64,000 nt of DNA. Origin: Ephemerocybe angulata (Eukaryota; Basidiomycota; Agaricomycetes; Agaricales; Psathyrellaceae). The notes beneath the pieces were generated by a model. The model saw nothing but the letters and a program-made list of their open reading frames with translations. It did no database searches and had not been told where the DNA came from. The stretch lies in NCBI GenBank assembly GCA_013368325.1, contig JAACJK010000234.1, forward strand, positions 62,001 through 126,000. Reading direction: 5' to 3'. Made by a program: the position numbers and the translations under genes. Positions within the stretch are counted from its first letter, which is position 1. Every line of letters starts with the position of its first letter. Below are positions 1 through 9,057 of the stretch, in pieces.

Positions 1-1493
1 TCGAGGATGCGAGGAAGAGAGCTGAATTCATGGACTTGACAGTGTCTCTCCAACAAATGGTCCTGTTCGGACAGAACCCTAGTCAAGGAACTCTTCTCAA
101 GGCGAATCCGTTCCTCGCAGGTGCGCCAGAGGTTTACTCGAGGCAATAACACGGATTTTGACGCTTGGACGGTAGAGGAGCTCCCGGTGCGGTTGGCACA
201 CCGAGTGGAGGAGCTCGACAAGCTACCACATAACCTCAGGGACATGCCTTCTATCAAGAAGGTGAAGAACTGGTACGCGCAATCGTTCGAGGTGAGTGCA
301 GATCAGTATGTGGAGCTGTTCCCGACTGACGTGCGCAGGAACTCATCCATTTCCCACCGATTCAACTCCCGAGCCACATCCGGCAGGTGCTCGTAGGGCA
401 CAAAAACGACGAGATCACCTTCCCTGAGTCGAAGCCCAACCCGTCCCTGGGAGACGCCTTCACCGCACCCCAGAGCAGCGTCGGAAACGGAAACGGATTC
501 AACAGACTTAAACTGCGCGTGCCTATGGAGCGGAGGTCCGACACTCCTTCCTTCCTTATTCCTTCCGTTTCTGACGTCTCTCCGATAACCTCCTAGATAC
601 TACGCCAATACCCACGGAATTACCCACTGGCCACCTGAGCTCCAAGACTATAATAAACGGTTTACGAAGTTACTGGAGCACATCAAAAGCCGGCACGACC
701 CCACTGTCACTACGGTCGCCCAGGGTGTACTCGAATGGAAGCGTTCCCAGAACGCACGGCACATTGGCCTCGACATGCAGGCATGGCTTGACCGAATCTA
801 CATGTCGCGTATCGGTATTCGCTTCTTGATTGGCCAGCGTGAGTGTGCCCTTCCTCGACTTCGAGCGACGCTAATTCCTTCGCTACAGACGTCGCCCTCA
901 ATACCCAACAAGCACACGAAGACTACGTCGGGATCATCTGCACGAAGGCAAATGTGCACGACATCGTCCAAGAGGCCATCGAAAACGCGCGGTTCGTATG
1001 CGAGGAGCACTACGCGATGTTCAAGGGCCCCCCGGTGCAGCTCATCTGCCCTCCGTCACTCACCTTCGCCTACGTCCCCGGCCATCTGTCGCACATCTGC
1101 TTCGAGCTGCTCAAAAACTCGCTCCGTGCCGTCGTGGAGCGCTACGGCGTCGACCACGAGGACCACTTCCCACCTATCAAGGTTATCGTGGTGGAGGGCA
1201 AGGAGGATATCACGATCAAGATCAGCGACGAGGGAGGCGGAATTGCGAGGAGTGCGATCCCGCTCATCTGGACGTACATGTATACGACGATGGAGCAGCA
1301 GAGTCTGGAGGAGAACTTTGTGAGCAGCGACTTCAAGGCGCCCATGGCTGGCTTCGGGTACGGTCTGCCGCTCTCGAGACTGTATGCGAGATACTTTGGT
1401 GGAGATTTGAGGTTGATTAGTATGGATGGGTTTGGTACGGATGTGTATATCCATCTTAACCGGTTGAGTAGTAGTAGAGAGCCTTTGCCTTGA
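1..1493 (+). CDS. Mitochondrial pyruvate dehydrogenase kinase-like (PDK/BCKDK family), 5' end cut by window
   Basis: This kinase phosphorylates and inactivates the E1 subunit of pyruvate dehydrogenase, or the related branched-chain complex, in the mitochondrial matrix. Splicing across introns 121-175, 292-338, 536-596 and 839-888 gives one continuous frame. The regulatory helical domain is visible, with ELPVRLAHRVEELDKLP, MPSIKKVKNWYAQSFE, VTTVAQGVLEWKR and YMSRIGIRFLIGQ. It is followed by the GHKL ATPase domain: N-box ELLKNSLRA, G1 box DEGGGI and G2 region GFGYGLPLSRLYARYFGGDL. The stop is at 1491-1493. The first about 40 bases may include the end of another intron, and the mitochondrial presequence lies outside the window. 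The family is certain. Which of the fungal paralogues (pyruvate or branched-chain) it is cannot be told from this fragment. Confidence 0.93.
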
Positions 1494-1629
1494 TTTTCGT
1501 TTCCCTTTTTCCTGTTGTTGTTCTTTCTACTCCCCTCAATCGCATCTGTACCATTATATACATGTATTTATAGCAGATTAATCCAAAACACCGAAAACGA
1601 GAGTACCAACGAGTCTGCGAGGGGGTGCA

Positions 1630-2712
1630 TCAAGCACCGCCCTTAGCGCCGACTGTGACATTTTGAACGCGCCTCTTCTCCTCACGCTTTCCGTCCCTCT
1701 CTTCCAGCAGCTTCTTTATCATCTTGTTCTCCGCTGCTTCGGGCTGCTTCCTGTACTCCTCGTGCTTCCGTAGCGCACCCAATCCCCAGAGAAACGTGAA
1801 CTCGGCGCCATAATACTCCAGGCCCCTTTCTGCAACAGTAGAGAAAGGTAGGTGACCCGGACCGTGACCGTACGCAGCGTTGATCAGGTCGTATCGGAAC
1901 CTCTCCAGCTTCCTTTCATCGAAGGAGACGCTGTAGTCCAGGCCTCGGAGCAGAGCGACCTGGCATTTGCTGGCCGTGCCCGGCGGAAACTTGTGGGTAG
2001 CATCGAGATGGCGCATGAGGAACAACTTCTCGAAGAGCAAGTCACGAGCTGTTAGAATTGCAATCAGAAGGACCGCTCGTCCTGGGTACTGGCAATGCTG
2101 GGTGCCAGGCGACCTGTTCAAGGAAAGGGGTTTGACACGGGGCCATTGGGGCCACTGTGGCGCTGGCCTTGGCTCTGTTGGAGACTTGTAGAGACTGCCT
2201 CCACGGATGTACATTGGGAAGTAGGCGATCGAGCGCTTTTCCAAGGGAGGGCCGCTAGGTACAGTTCTAGTTACCCCAGAAGACGGGTTGCGAGGCGATG
2301 GGGGTGCAGCAGGCTTGAGCACGTGTTCTCCTCCAGAAAGTACGCCCTTTTGACCCCAGATGGCGTAGTAGCGCTGCAATAGAAGAAGCCCTCCGAAGAT
2401 TGCTGCTTGCCATTCCAGAGTAGAGGTGTTAGGGAAGTCCTTGCAGAGCACCGAGTCGAACCAGTCTCGTTCTCCAAACTGCTTTGGGATTGCGAGCTCG
2501 GGGTCGTTGGTGAAGAGGTCTAGAAACAGCGCCTGCGCAAATTTCCGTTTGATGTTGGCCATGAGTTCGGCGTCAAGCGTGAACCACCCAGCTCGAGCTC
2601 CAGGGACCGTTTCGAAGTCAGCTTCCTCCATGTCCGGAAGGTACAGTAGGGCGGTTCGGGGGGAAAGTACAAGACCAATGAATCGGCGGTGCTCATATAT
2701 GTTGCGTATCAC
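1630..2712 (-). CDS. Divergent cyclin-box-like protein 1
   Basis: A single-exon 360-residue frame, convergent with the kinase gene (136 bp between stops). I recognise no close family. Two blocks recur in the plus-strand genes at 6838 and 8133: WQAAIFGGLLLLQRYYAIWG (about residues 105-125), and a later block with ALLRGLDYSVSF followed by ERFRYDLINA (about 260-285). The arrangement (a hydrophobic helix before a tyrosine-rich turn, then a helix ending in LxGLD) resembles the cyclin box of Pho80/PCL-type fungal cyclins, where the LxGLDxxL helix is typical. The central part is Pro-rich and probably disordered, and the C-terminus is a Lys/Glu/Arg-rich helix. Cyclin function is inference from the fold pattern only. 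Confidence 0.6.
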   Translation of the reverse strand: MIRNIYEHRRFIGLVLSPRTALLYLPDMEEADFETVPGARAGWFTLDAELMANIKRKFAQALFLDLFTNDPELAIPKQFGERDWFDSVLCKDFPNTSTLEWQAAIFGGLLLLQRYYAIWGQKGVLSGGEHVLKPAAPPSPRNPSSGVTRTVPSGPPLEKRSIAYFPMYIRGGSLYKSPTEPRPAPQWPQWPRVKPLSLNRSPGTQHCQYPGRAVLLIAILTARDLLFEKLFLMRHLDATHKFPPGTASKCQVALLRGLDYSVSFDERKLERFRYDLINAAYGHGPGHLPFSTVAERGLEYYGAEFTFLWGLGALRKHEEYRKQPEAAENKMIKKLLEERDGKREEKRRVQNVTVGAKGGA

Positions 2713-3069
2713 CTTGCGTTGTTATTCATTGTGCTACTATAGAGGTCAGTGGTCATCGTACATTGTTCGGAAAGGCAACAAGCCCAAAAACTTGGGACAA
2801 AGCCAGGATGATCAAATCAAAACCAAATTTACCACGCCACTGGCGCAAAAATTGTTGAGGGTCGTTCTAGGGGAAGGGACCCAGTTGTGATATTTGTTGG
2901 TAAATGTCTTGTGCTTCTTGGCGCAGGTTGTGCAACTTGGTTAAGTATGGGCGTCCCATAAGTAGGGTATTATATCTGGCTGGTGTGAACAAACACCGGG
3001 ACCAATGAGCGCGTTGGGCGGCATCAAAGGAGCACAGCACGGTGGCTTCACGCGTTGACCTGAACCGCC
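2713..3069. other. Divergent intergenic region between cyclin-like 1 and F-box gene 1
   Basis: 357 bp between two divergent start codons, so it should carry both promoters. I see no clear TATA box, repeat or RNA gene in it. Confidence 0.5.
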
Positions 3070-4581
3070 ATGTTCTCCCACCCGACGATCGACGATATCC
3101 CATACGAAATTCTCAATGAAGTTCTGAAGCTTTCTATCCCCAACGAGAAGAGGGGGCTCTCCTATACATTCGAAAGATCGCGCACCGCACTTCGCCTCGT
3201 ATCGCGCCGCTGGAACGGCGTCATCATTCAAAATCCTAGGTTGTGGAATTATGTGTCCATCAAGATCCAGCCCTTCCCAAAGGACGGCTATATCGACAAC
3301 GAGACTCACCAACGCCATGTACTGAGGCTGGACCAAATCCGTGCCGCTGCGCAGAGAAGTGGGAAGATTCCTCGGGAGTTGCACCTCAATTTGGCCACTG
3401 CATCTGCATATACCGACGAGTTCGAAAGGAAGATACTTCGAGGGACTGTGGATTTCGTGCATTCTATCTCCAACTGGATCAGCGTCGAGGTTTTCACTTC
3501 AGATAGTCGCGTTGTGCAGCAGATCTTCCCAGTTGGAGGGGCCACCTCATACTCAAAGGCCTGGCCTGCACTGCGTAGGGTTCTCATCGATTATAGATTG
3601 GAAATCGACCAAGGAGAAGGCGACACTCGTGGCAGCAACCCACCGCCGGTCTTCCTTTTCATGTCCACGGAACGGTTCCCCTCCCTTCGATCAGTAACCC
3701 TTGCGCTAGACCTCTGGACCCTTCCGATGTGCCAGCTCCCCTGGGGGCAACTTACCAAGCTCAATTTGAGCGCAATTCAGGGGCCTTTTTCCGAATATGT
3801 TCATATATTGGCGCAATGTGGCTTTCTCGAGTCCCTCTGTATTCTGGTTGAAACCTTGGGCCACAATTTCGCCGCTTCTGACGCCTCCAGTATCTCAATT
3901 GTCACCCTTCCAAAGCTCAAGACGCTAAACCTTACTCTCAAGGACACTTCAGACATCATCCATTCTTTCCTTGCGAAGATCAAGCTGCCTTCGCTTACCG
4001 CTCTGTCGGTGAAAGAGTGTCCGAGGGTCATCCATCCCCAAGATAGGCTCATGCTCGGCATTGCACACCTCGTCAAGCAGTCCAACTGCAATATTTTGCA
4101 CCTTGACATCAAACTAATGCTCGATGTCAGTGTCGAGGAGCTCGATGAGCACTGCCTTGCTTACTTGGTCAAGGCGAGCCCCTCACTCAAGACGCTCAAA
4201 TTCGGTGCTGCCCATGTGAAAGGAATGTTTTTCGCCAAAATTTACGACCAGCCTCTTTCGAACCTCCGGTCAATCACCATCTTCTCAAACTACGACGACG
4301 AGAAAATCAAAAACCTCGCGGCAGAGGCGTTTGTGAATTGGGTGAAGCATTGGGTTCAGGGCAACAAAGGATCCAGACTTGAGGACGGCGACAAGGGAAA
4401 GATACCCCCTTTCAAGGCCACATACCATGCTGAGCGGGATGGATACGTCCCGAAGAATTTCCCCCCTTCCCTGGAAGATGAGAAGGCGAAGTTGCAAGGG
4501 GAAGGTTGGGATGTCACCCTGAAGAAGACTCGCCGCTATTCGAACCCTTTCTACAAATTTCGTCAAGTTAGATATGCATAG
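3070..4581 (+). CDS. F-box protein 1 with LRR-like C-terminus
   Basis: 503 residues, one exon. The N-terminus has an F-box-like helix (IDDIPYEILNEVLKLSI, residues about 7-23) and the typical second part ALRLVSRRWNGVI followed by PRLWNYVSI (about 40-63). The remainder has leucine-spaced segments that read like irregular leucine-rich repeats, for example LPSLTALSVKECP and ASPSLKTLKFGAAHVKG. Such proteins are substrate receptors of SCF ubiquitin ligases, and mushrooms encode hundreds with almost no individual characterisation. The neighbour at 4745 is a paralogue in the same orientation, so this is a local tandem duplication. Confidence 0.85.
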   Translation: MFSHPTIDDIPYEILNEVLKLSIPNEKRGLSYTFERSRTALRLVSRRWNGVIIQNPRLWNYVSIKIQPFPKDGYIDNETHQRHVLRLDQIRAAAQRSGKIPRELHLNLATASAYTDEFERKILRGTVDFVHSISNWISVEVFTSDSRVVQQIFPVGGATSYSKAWPALRRVLIDYRLEIDQGEGDTRGSNPPPVFLFMSTERFPSLRSVTLALDLWTLPMCQLPWGQLTKLNLSAIQGPFSEYVHILAQCGFLESLCILVETLGHNFAASDASSISIVTLPKLKTLNLTLKDTSDIIHSFLAKIKLPSLTALSVKECPRVIHPQDRLMLGIAHLVKQSNCNILHLDIKLMLDVSVEELDEHCLAYLVKASPSLKTLKFGAAHVKGMFFAKIYDQPLSNLRSITIFSNYDDEKIKNLAAEAFVNWVKHWVQGNKGSRLEDGDKGKIPPFKATYHAERDGYVPKNFPPSLEDEKAKLQGEGWDVTLKKTRRYSNPFYKFRQVRYA

Positions 4582-4744
4582 ATTTGGACTATACCTTCTT
4601 CAATCCATACTTTAAAGGCTCTCCTCCCGTCTTCCAGTCGGCCCGGTTTTTTGCGTCTGGTGTTATGCATAGCCAAATACCGGGAGCAATACCCATTGTT
4701 GATCACTTGGGACATTAAGCGAAGCCTCTCTGACTTCAACCACC

Positions 4745-6190
4745 ATGTCGTCCCGGCCCACCATCGATGACATCCCATACGAACTTATCAACGAAGTTCT
4801 GAAGCTAGTCATTCTTCAACACGACGCGTCGGAAGTGTGGAGCACATTCGGAGAATCGCGTACCACCCTTCTCCTCGTCTCTCGCCGCTGGAACGATATT
4901 ATCATCAAAACCCCCGCATTTTGGAATGTCATTCGCATTCACGCATACCGGTTACGATCGAAATCTACAGAAGTCGACAACGAGCCTCATAAACAGCATG
5001 TTCTGAAGCTGGACCAAATACGCGCTGCTGCACTGAGAAGCGGGACGCTTCCTCGAAGGCTGCATCTGAACAGCAGTAACTCCGATGAGGAGAGGCTACT
5101 TCAAGGCATCGTTAATCTTATACAATCTATCACCAACTGGACCTTTATGTCTCTGCAGACCTGGGATCATCGCTTAGTGCAACAGATCTTCTCAATAGAA
5201 GAGGCCCCCTTACAGGACTGGTCTGCACTGAGCGAACTTCGCATCCATAAATGCTGGCGACCTCACGATGTCGACGTCGAAGATCCAGGGAGCAATGGCA
5301 CCAATGGCACCTCGATCTCCCTTTACATGTCCCCGGAGCGGTTCCCCTCCCTTCGAGAGGTGATGATTTCCGAGTGGTGGCTTAAGATATGCCAATTACC
5401 ATGGGCACAACTTACCGACCTCGATTTGGCGTTAATCCCGGGACCCTTTTCCGACTGTCTCGAGGTATTGGAGAAGTCCAGCTCCCTCGAGAGACTCAAG
5501 GTCAGGGTTAACCACCATGTTGTGAATTCAGATCCCTTCAAGCTCCGACACATCACCCTACACAAGCTCCAGGACCTGGAGCTTGATCTCGATCGAGCGT
5601 CGGACGTCATCCCATCCTTCTTGTTTCATCTAACGCTACCTTCTCTTATCAACCTGTCGTTGAAGGAAGGCGTTGAGGTCTACCATCCCCATTTTTTGAC
5701 ACGTGCGGCTCTACAGCTAGTCCAGCGGTCCGGCGCCAAGCTCCAATATCTCGACATTCGACTGATGACCGATATCGACGTTGAAGAGCGCGATGAAATA
5801 TTCATCGCTACCTTGCTTAAAGTCACTCCCTCTCTCAGGATGGTGTGCTTGGGTGCTGCCCACATTACAGGACTATTCCTCACCGACATGGATGACCACT
5901 GCCTTCCGAACTTAACGCACCTTTACGTCGACAACCACTGCAGAGACCGCGGGATCAATGACACCGCCGCTCAAACGTTTGTAGAGTGGGTTAAGCGACG
6001 GGTCCTGGACACGGGCGACCTCGTGCAGGAAGTCAACCATGAGGAAGGGAAGAAAGTGTCGCCGCGTAAGTTCTATTATTGTGTTTTCAGCACGCCCCTG
6101 AAGGACTTTCCCTGCGCTTTGAAGGCTGAAGTGGCAAAGTTGCGGGATGAGGGGTGCCCTGTTACGCTTGATAACTCATTGTCCATTTAG
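4745..6190 (+). CDS. F-box protein 2, tandem paralogue of the preceding gene
   Basis: 481 residues, one exon, starting 163 bp after the stop of the first F-box gene. The start region (SSRPTIDDIPYELINEVLKL) and the next block (LLLVSRRWNDIIIKTPAFWN) match gene 1 residue for residue at the key positions, and the LRR-like body keeps shared landmarks such as SPERFPSLR and HITGLF against STERFPSLR and HVKGMF. It lacks some of the Lys-rich C-terminal extension of gene 1. Expected role: SCF-type ubiquitin ligase substrate receptor, with substrate unknown. Copy-to-copy divergence is large, so the duplication is old. Confidence 0.85.
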   Translation: MSSRPTIDDIPYELINEVLKLVILQHDASEVWSTFGESRTTLLLVSRRWNDIIIKTPAFWNVIRIHAYRLRSKSTEVDNEPHKQHVLKLDQIRAAALRSGTLPRRLHLNSSNSDEERLLQGIVNLIQSITNWTFMSLQTWDHRLVQQIFSIEEAPLQDWSALSELRIHKCWRPHDVDVEDPGSNGTNGTSISLYMSPERFPSLREVMISEWWLKICQLPWAQLTDLDLALIPGPFSDCLEVLEKSSSLERLKVRVNHHVVNSDPFKLRHITLHKLQDLELDLDRASDVIPSFLFHLTLPSLINLSLKEGVEVYHPHFLTRAALQLVQRSGAKLQYLDIRLMTDIDVEERDEIFIATLLKVTPSLRMVCLGAAHITGLFLTDMDDHCLPNLTHLYVDNHCRDRGINDTAAQTFVEWVKRRVLDTGDLVQEVNHEEGKKVSPRKFYYCVFSTPLKDFPCALKAEVAKLRDEGCPVTLDNSLSI

Positions 6191-6837
6191 CAAATGGATA
6201 CTACTTAGATTCACTGTGTCAAGCTACTGTAGGTGTTTGGACTGTAATGGAAAAGCTCGAAACTCGATGGACTAATGTGTTCTGGGATACCGCCTCTCGG
6301 CTACAATTTCACTCTCAATAAACCAAGCTGGGCTCAATTGGGGCTCAAGACCAGCCATTATACACCCTTAGGTTCGAGTCTAAAACCAAGCCCTGATTGA
6401 AGTATGACTTGATGCGACCTCCCGCATGATTCCTAGTATCCTACTATGCATCAGCTGCTTGTAGCCCAACACAGACGTCAAGTGCTTGACAATGACGAGT
6501 GGCTTTGCGTCGTACTGATCATATAATTGCGCCTCGGCTTCGCTTTAGCGAGCGGGATGAACTTCTCTGTCTTTGAACTTCGCATCTATAAACATCGTAT
6601 TGTTTTGTTCCTTGATTTTTCGCGTCTTTCTTCTGGCTTCTTGCTAAAGCCCCTCTTGATCCAAATTAAGCATCATTCTATGGAAGGCAATGCGCGGCAC
6701 GATCTCCGCCTGTTTGAACAATGAACTTTTGATCGCTACGGGACAAACACGACAAACACACCCATTTAAAACCGACTGTACTAGTCTGTAAAGTTCCCGC
6801 GCTCCTTCTCTCTTTACATCCACCATCCCCTCTGGCC
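6191..6837. other. Intergenic region upstream of cyclin-like 2
   Basis: 647 bp with no convincing gene. The proximal part should hold the promoter of the gene at 6838, with an AT-rich ttaaaa at about 6767 and a pyrimidine-rich stretch just before the start. Short frames here look like chance. Confidence 0.5.
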
Positions 6838-7758
6838 ATGTCCACCAGAGCCGTCACTGGCTGGGTTCTAGTCAAAACAGTCACACCTACTACGACCTCT
6901 AAATCCCATGTTGAAGCCGGACCAGAGGTTGAACCAACCATCGTCAATCTCAAGGAAATACTTGGCCTCGCAAGTGACGCTGAGCCGACTCCAGTAAACG
7001 CGCACCCAAAGGCCATCAAGATACCCGAGCCAACCCTGCCCCTTGTCCTCCCTGAAGAGAACATGTCTAGGATCATCCTAGAGTTCTCCAAGGCCATCTT
7101 TCGTGGCGGAAACAACCGAATCACAAACGCTTTGGGCTGGTTCTTCATTAACATTGGGAGCGACGCTCAATCGGAGCGCTTTGGGATTGCTGTTGATGTT
7201 TGGCAGGCCGCGATTATCGCGGGGCTCATGCTCCTGCAGCGCTATCGCGCGAACAAAGCAACTCGGGGACCTGGCGACCTGCTCTCGAGACACCGTGTCG
7301 ACGCTGTGGTTATCGCCGCTGCTTTGATTGCACTCCAAGATGATATGCCAGACAACTGCTATCGTTCTCGAGTCATTGATAAGGAGCTTGAGCATCCTAA
7401 AGGGACGCATGATGCCTGTAACAGGGCTCTGCTCAAGGGTCTTGACTGGAAGACCCGCTATACTCTGAAGGATCTGGAGAAGTTTAGACTGGATCTGATC
7501 AAAGCTTGGTGGGGCGTGTTCCCTTACTCTAAGGTTGCGAACAGACCATCTGGGTTCTACGGAACTGCTCCAGAGGATGGACTGTCTCTGAGTAAAGGAG
7601 TCACTGCTCCCAAAGCTGTGGACTGGAAGGGGAAATGGGTGAAATCGCTGACACCGGAAGCCGTGTGGAGGCGCGAGCAGGAGAAGAAAGATAGGAAGTG
7701 GAGACGGATAAAGCGTCGCATGCCATACGTCCTACTTCTGACAAGCTGCTCAGCCTAG
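6838..7758 (+). CDS. Divergent cyclin-box-like protein 2
   Basis: 306 residues, one exon. It shares with the genes at 1630 and 8133 the block WQAAIIAGLMLLQRYRANKA (about residues 122-141) and the later block RALLKGLDWKTRYTLKDLEK plus FRLDLIKA (about 198-225). A middle helix AVVIAAALIALQDDM fits the cyclin-box helix that carries the conserved Ala/Leu face. The C-terminus is basic (RREQEKKDRKWRRIKRRM). A Pho80/PCL-like cyclin fold is the best guess. No partner kinase gene is nearby. Confidence 0.6.
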   Translation: MSTRAVTGWVLVKTVTPTTTSKSHVEAGPEVEPTIVNLKEILGLASDAEPTPVNAHPKAIKIPEPTLPLVLPEENMSRIILEFSKAIFRGGNNRITNALGWFFINIGSDAQSERFGIAVDVWQAAIIAGLMLLQRYRANKATRGPGDLLSRHRVDAVVIAAALIALQDDMPDNCYRSRVIDKELEHPKGTHDACNRALLKGLDWKTRYTLKDLEKFRLDLIKAWWGVFPYSKVANRPSGFYGTAPEDGLSLSKGVTAPKAVDWKGKWVKSLTPEAVWRREQEKKDRKWRRIKRRMPYVLLLTSCSA

Positions 7759-8059
7759 TTGATTCTTGCTTTGCTATGCCTTTGGCTTTCTTCGTACTAT
7801 TACTCCTTGCCAAGTTCCATTGCTTGAATTATCGACCCTTTTTTATTGTGTATTCGGTCAATTAAGCGCGCAATGTATCCAATCAAGAACTAATTACCCA
7901 TCCTGGCATACACAGCAACGCCCGGCATTCAAACAAAGCCAGCGCTTAGACCAGCGCTTAGTTCCCGAGTATGGCACAAAGTGACGTCACAGCGACGCTC
8001 TCTGACAACCACCAACGAACAAAGCACAGCGTGGCTCAAAGCACAATGTCACTCTACCG

Positions 8060-8068
8060 TATATAAAG
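8060..8068 (+). promoter_or_regulatory. TATA box of the gene at 8133
   Basis: The sequence tatataaag lies 65 bp upstream of the start codon and is followed by an A/C-rich leader, a typical spacing for a basidiomycete core promoter. This supports the chosen start. Confidence 0.6.
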
Positions 8069-8132
8069 CCCTTCAGAGTCCCAGTCGAAATCGCACCCAA
8101 CACCCAACACCCAACACCCACATCCCACAACC

Positions 8133-8795
8133 ATGCCCCAAAAACAACCCACCCCATCCAACGGCGATCTATCCTCCTTGAAACCCCTCCTCCGAGTCCC
8201 CACCCACCACCTCGGCGAAATCGTCCTCCAATTCTCCTACACCCTCTTCCGGGACGACAAACCCCACCTGCGCAACCTCCCCGACACCTCAAAGTCGTGG
8301 TTCCACACCACCCTCCCCACTCCCGGCACCACCTACTCCCAGACGTACTCCTCGACCACCTGGCAATGCGCGCTCTTCGGCGCGCTCCTCCTCCTCAAAC
8401 GCTATTATGGTATTTGGGGCCCTGAGGAGGGGAGGCTCACGTACAGCAGCGAGAACGCGATTGCGAAAGTGGCGGCTGCTATGCAAGTCTCTCTGGCGCA
8501 GATCAGCAAAATGAAGCCGGACACGCAGGCCTGGAGCGCTCACTTTCAGGTCGATCTGCAGTTGCTGCGCAAGTTCAGCCACGAACTCGTCAATGGATTT
8601 GATGGCGACACAAGGATTAGCGTCGATAACCACCTCAAATCGTTCATGAGAGATGTGATCGAAGAATATGAAAGAGGGCGCGACTGTAACTTCTCTAACA
8701 TCGTTCGGGTAGCTGGACTGGGGAGGTCTAAATACGGAGGCCCAACTCGAGCCGAAGTGTTGAACCGGGTTTATAGCACCCCACAGAGAAAGTGA
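8133..8795 (+). CDS. Short cyclin-box-like protein 3
   Basis: 220 residues. It carries the first shared block (WQCALFGALLLLKRYYGIWG, about residues 75-94) and a weaker version of the LRKFSHELVNGF end, but is about 100 residues shorter than its two paralogues in the middle. It reads as an internal deletion or a fast-diverging copy. The start is supported by the TATA box at 8060. It has three paralogues' worth of context: copies at 1630 (minus), 6838 (plus) and here, separated by F-box genes. Function unknown beyond the possible cyclin-like fold. Confidence 0.6.
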   Translation: MPQKQPTPSNGDLSSLKPLLRVPTHHLGEIVLQFSYTLFRDDKPHLRNLPDTSKSWFHTTLPTPGTTYSQTYSSTTWQCALFGALLLLKRYYGIWGPEEGRLTYSSENAIAKVAAAMQVSLAQISKMKPDTQAWSAHFQVDLQLLRKFSHELVNGFDGDTRISVDNHLKSFMRDVIEEYERGRDCNFSNIVRVAGLGRSKYGGPTRAEVLNRVYSTPQRK

Positions 8796-9057
8796 ATACG
8801 GTAACACGCGTGTACACAGGTAGAATAATACAAGACCGTACGTATTCAGAGATACTAGAGATACTACACAACCAACCGAGGCCGACAACATGGAGAAGAT
8901 ACTGTATGTATGTACGATAAAATGAACGAATGACCGAATGAATGACAGCGAAAAACGAGCGTCCCATATGTACAAGTATGATAAATGCAAAGCGAGGTAT
9001 ACACAAATATGACCTGAAAAAACAAAAACAAACGAATGAATGCGGTTCTCCTATCTC
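8796..9057. other. Convergent 3' region
   Basis: About 260 bp between the stop of the plus-strand gene and the stop of WC-1 on the minus strand. It is AT-richer than its surroundings and holds both 3' ends. No other feature is seen. Confidence 0.5.
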
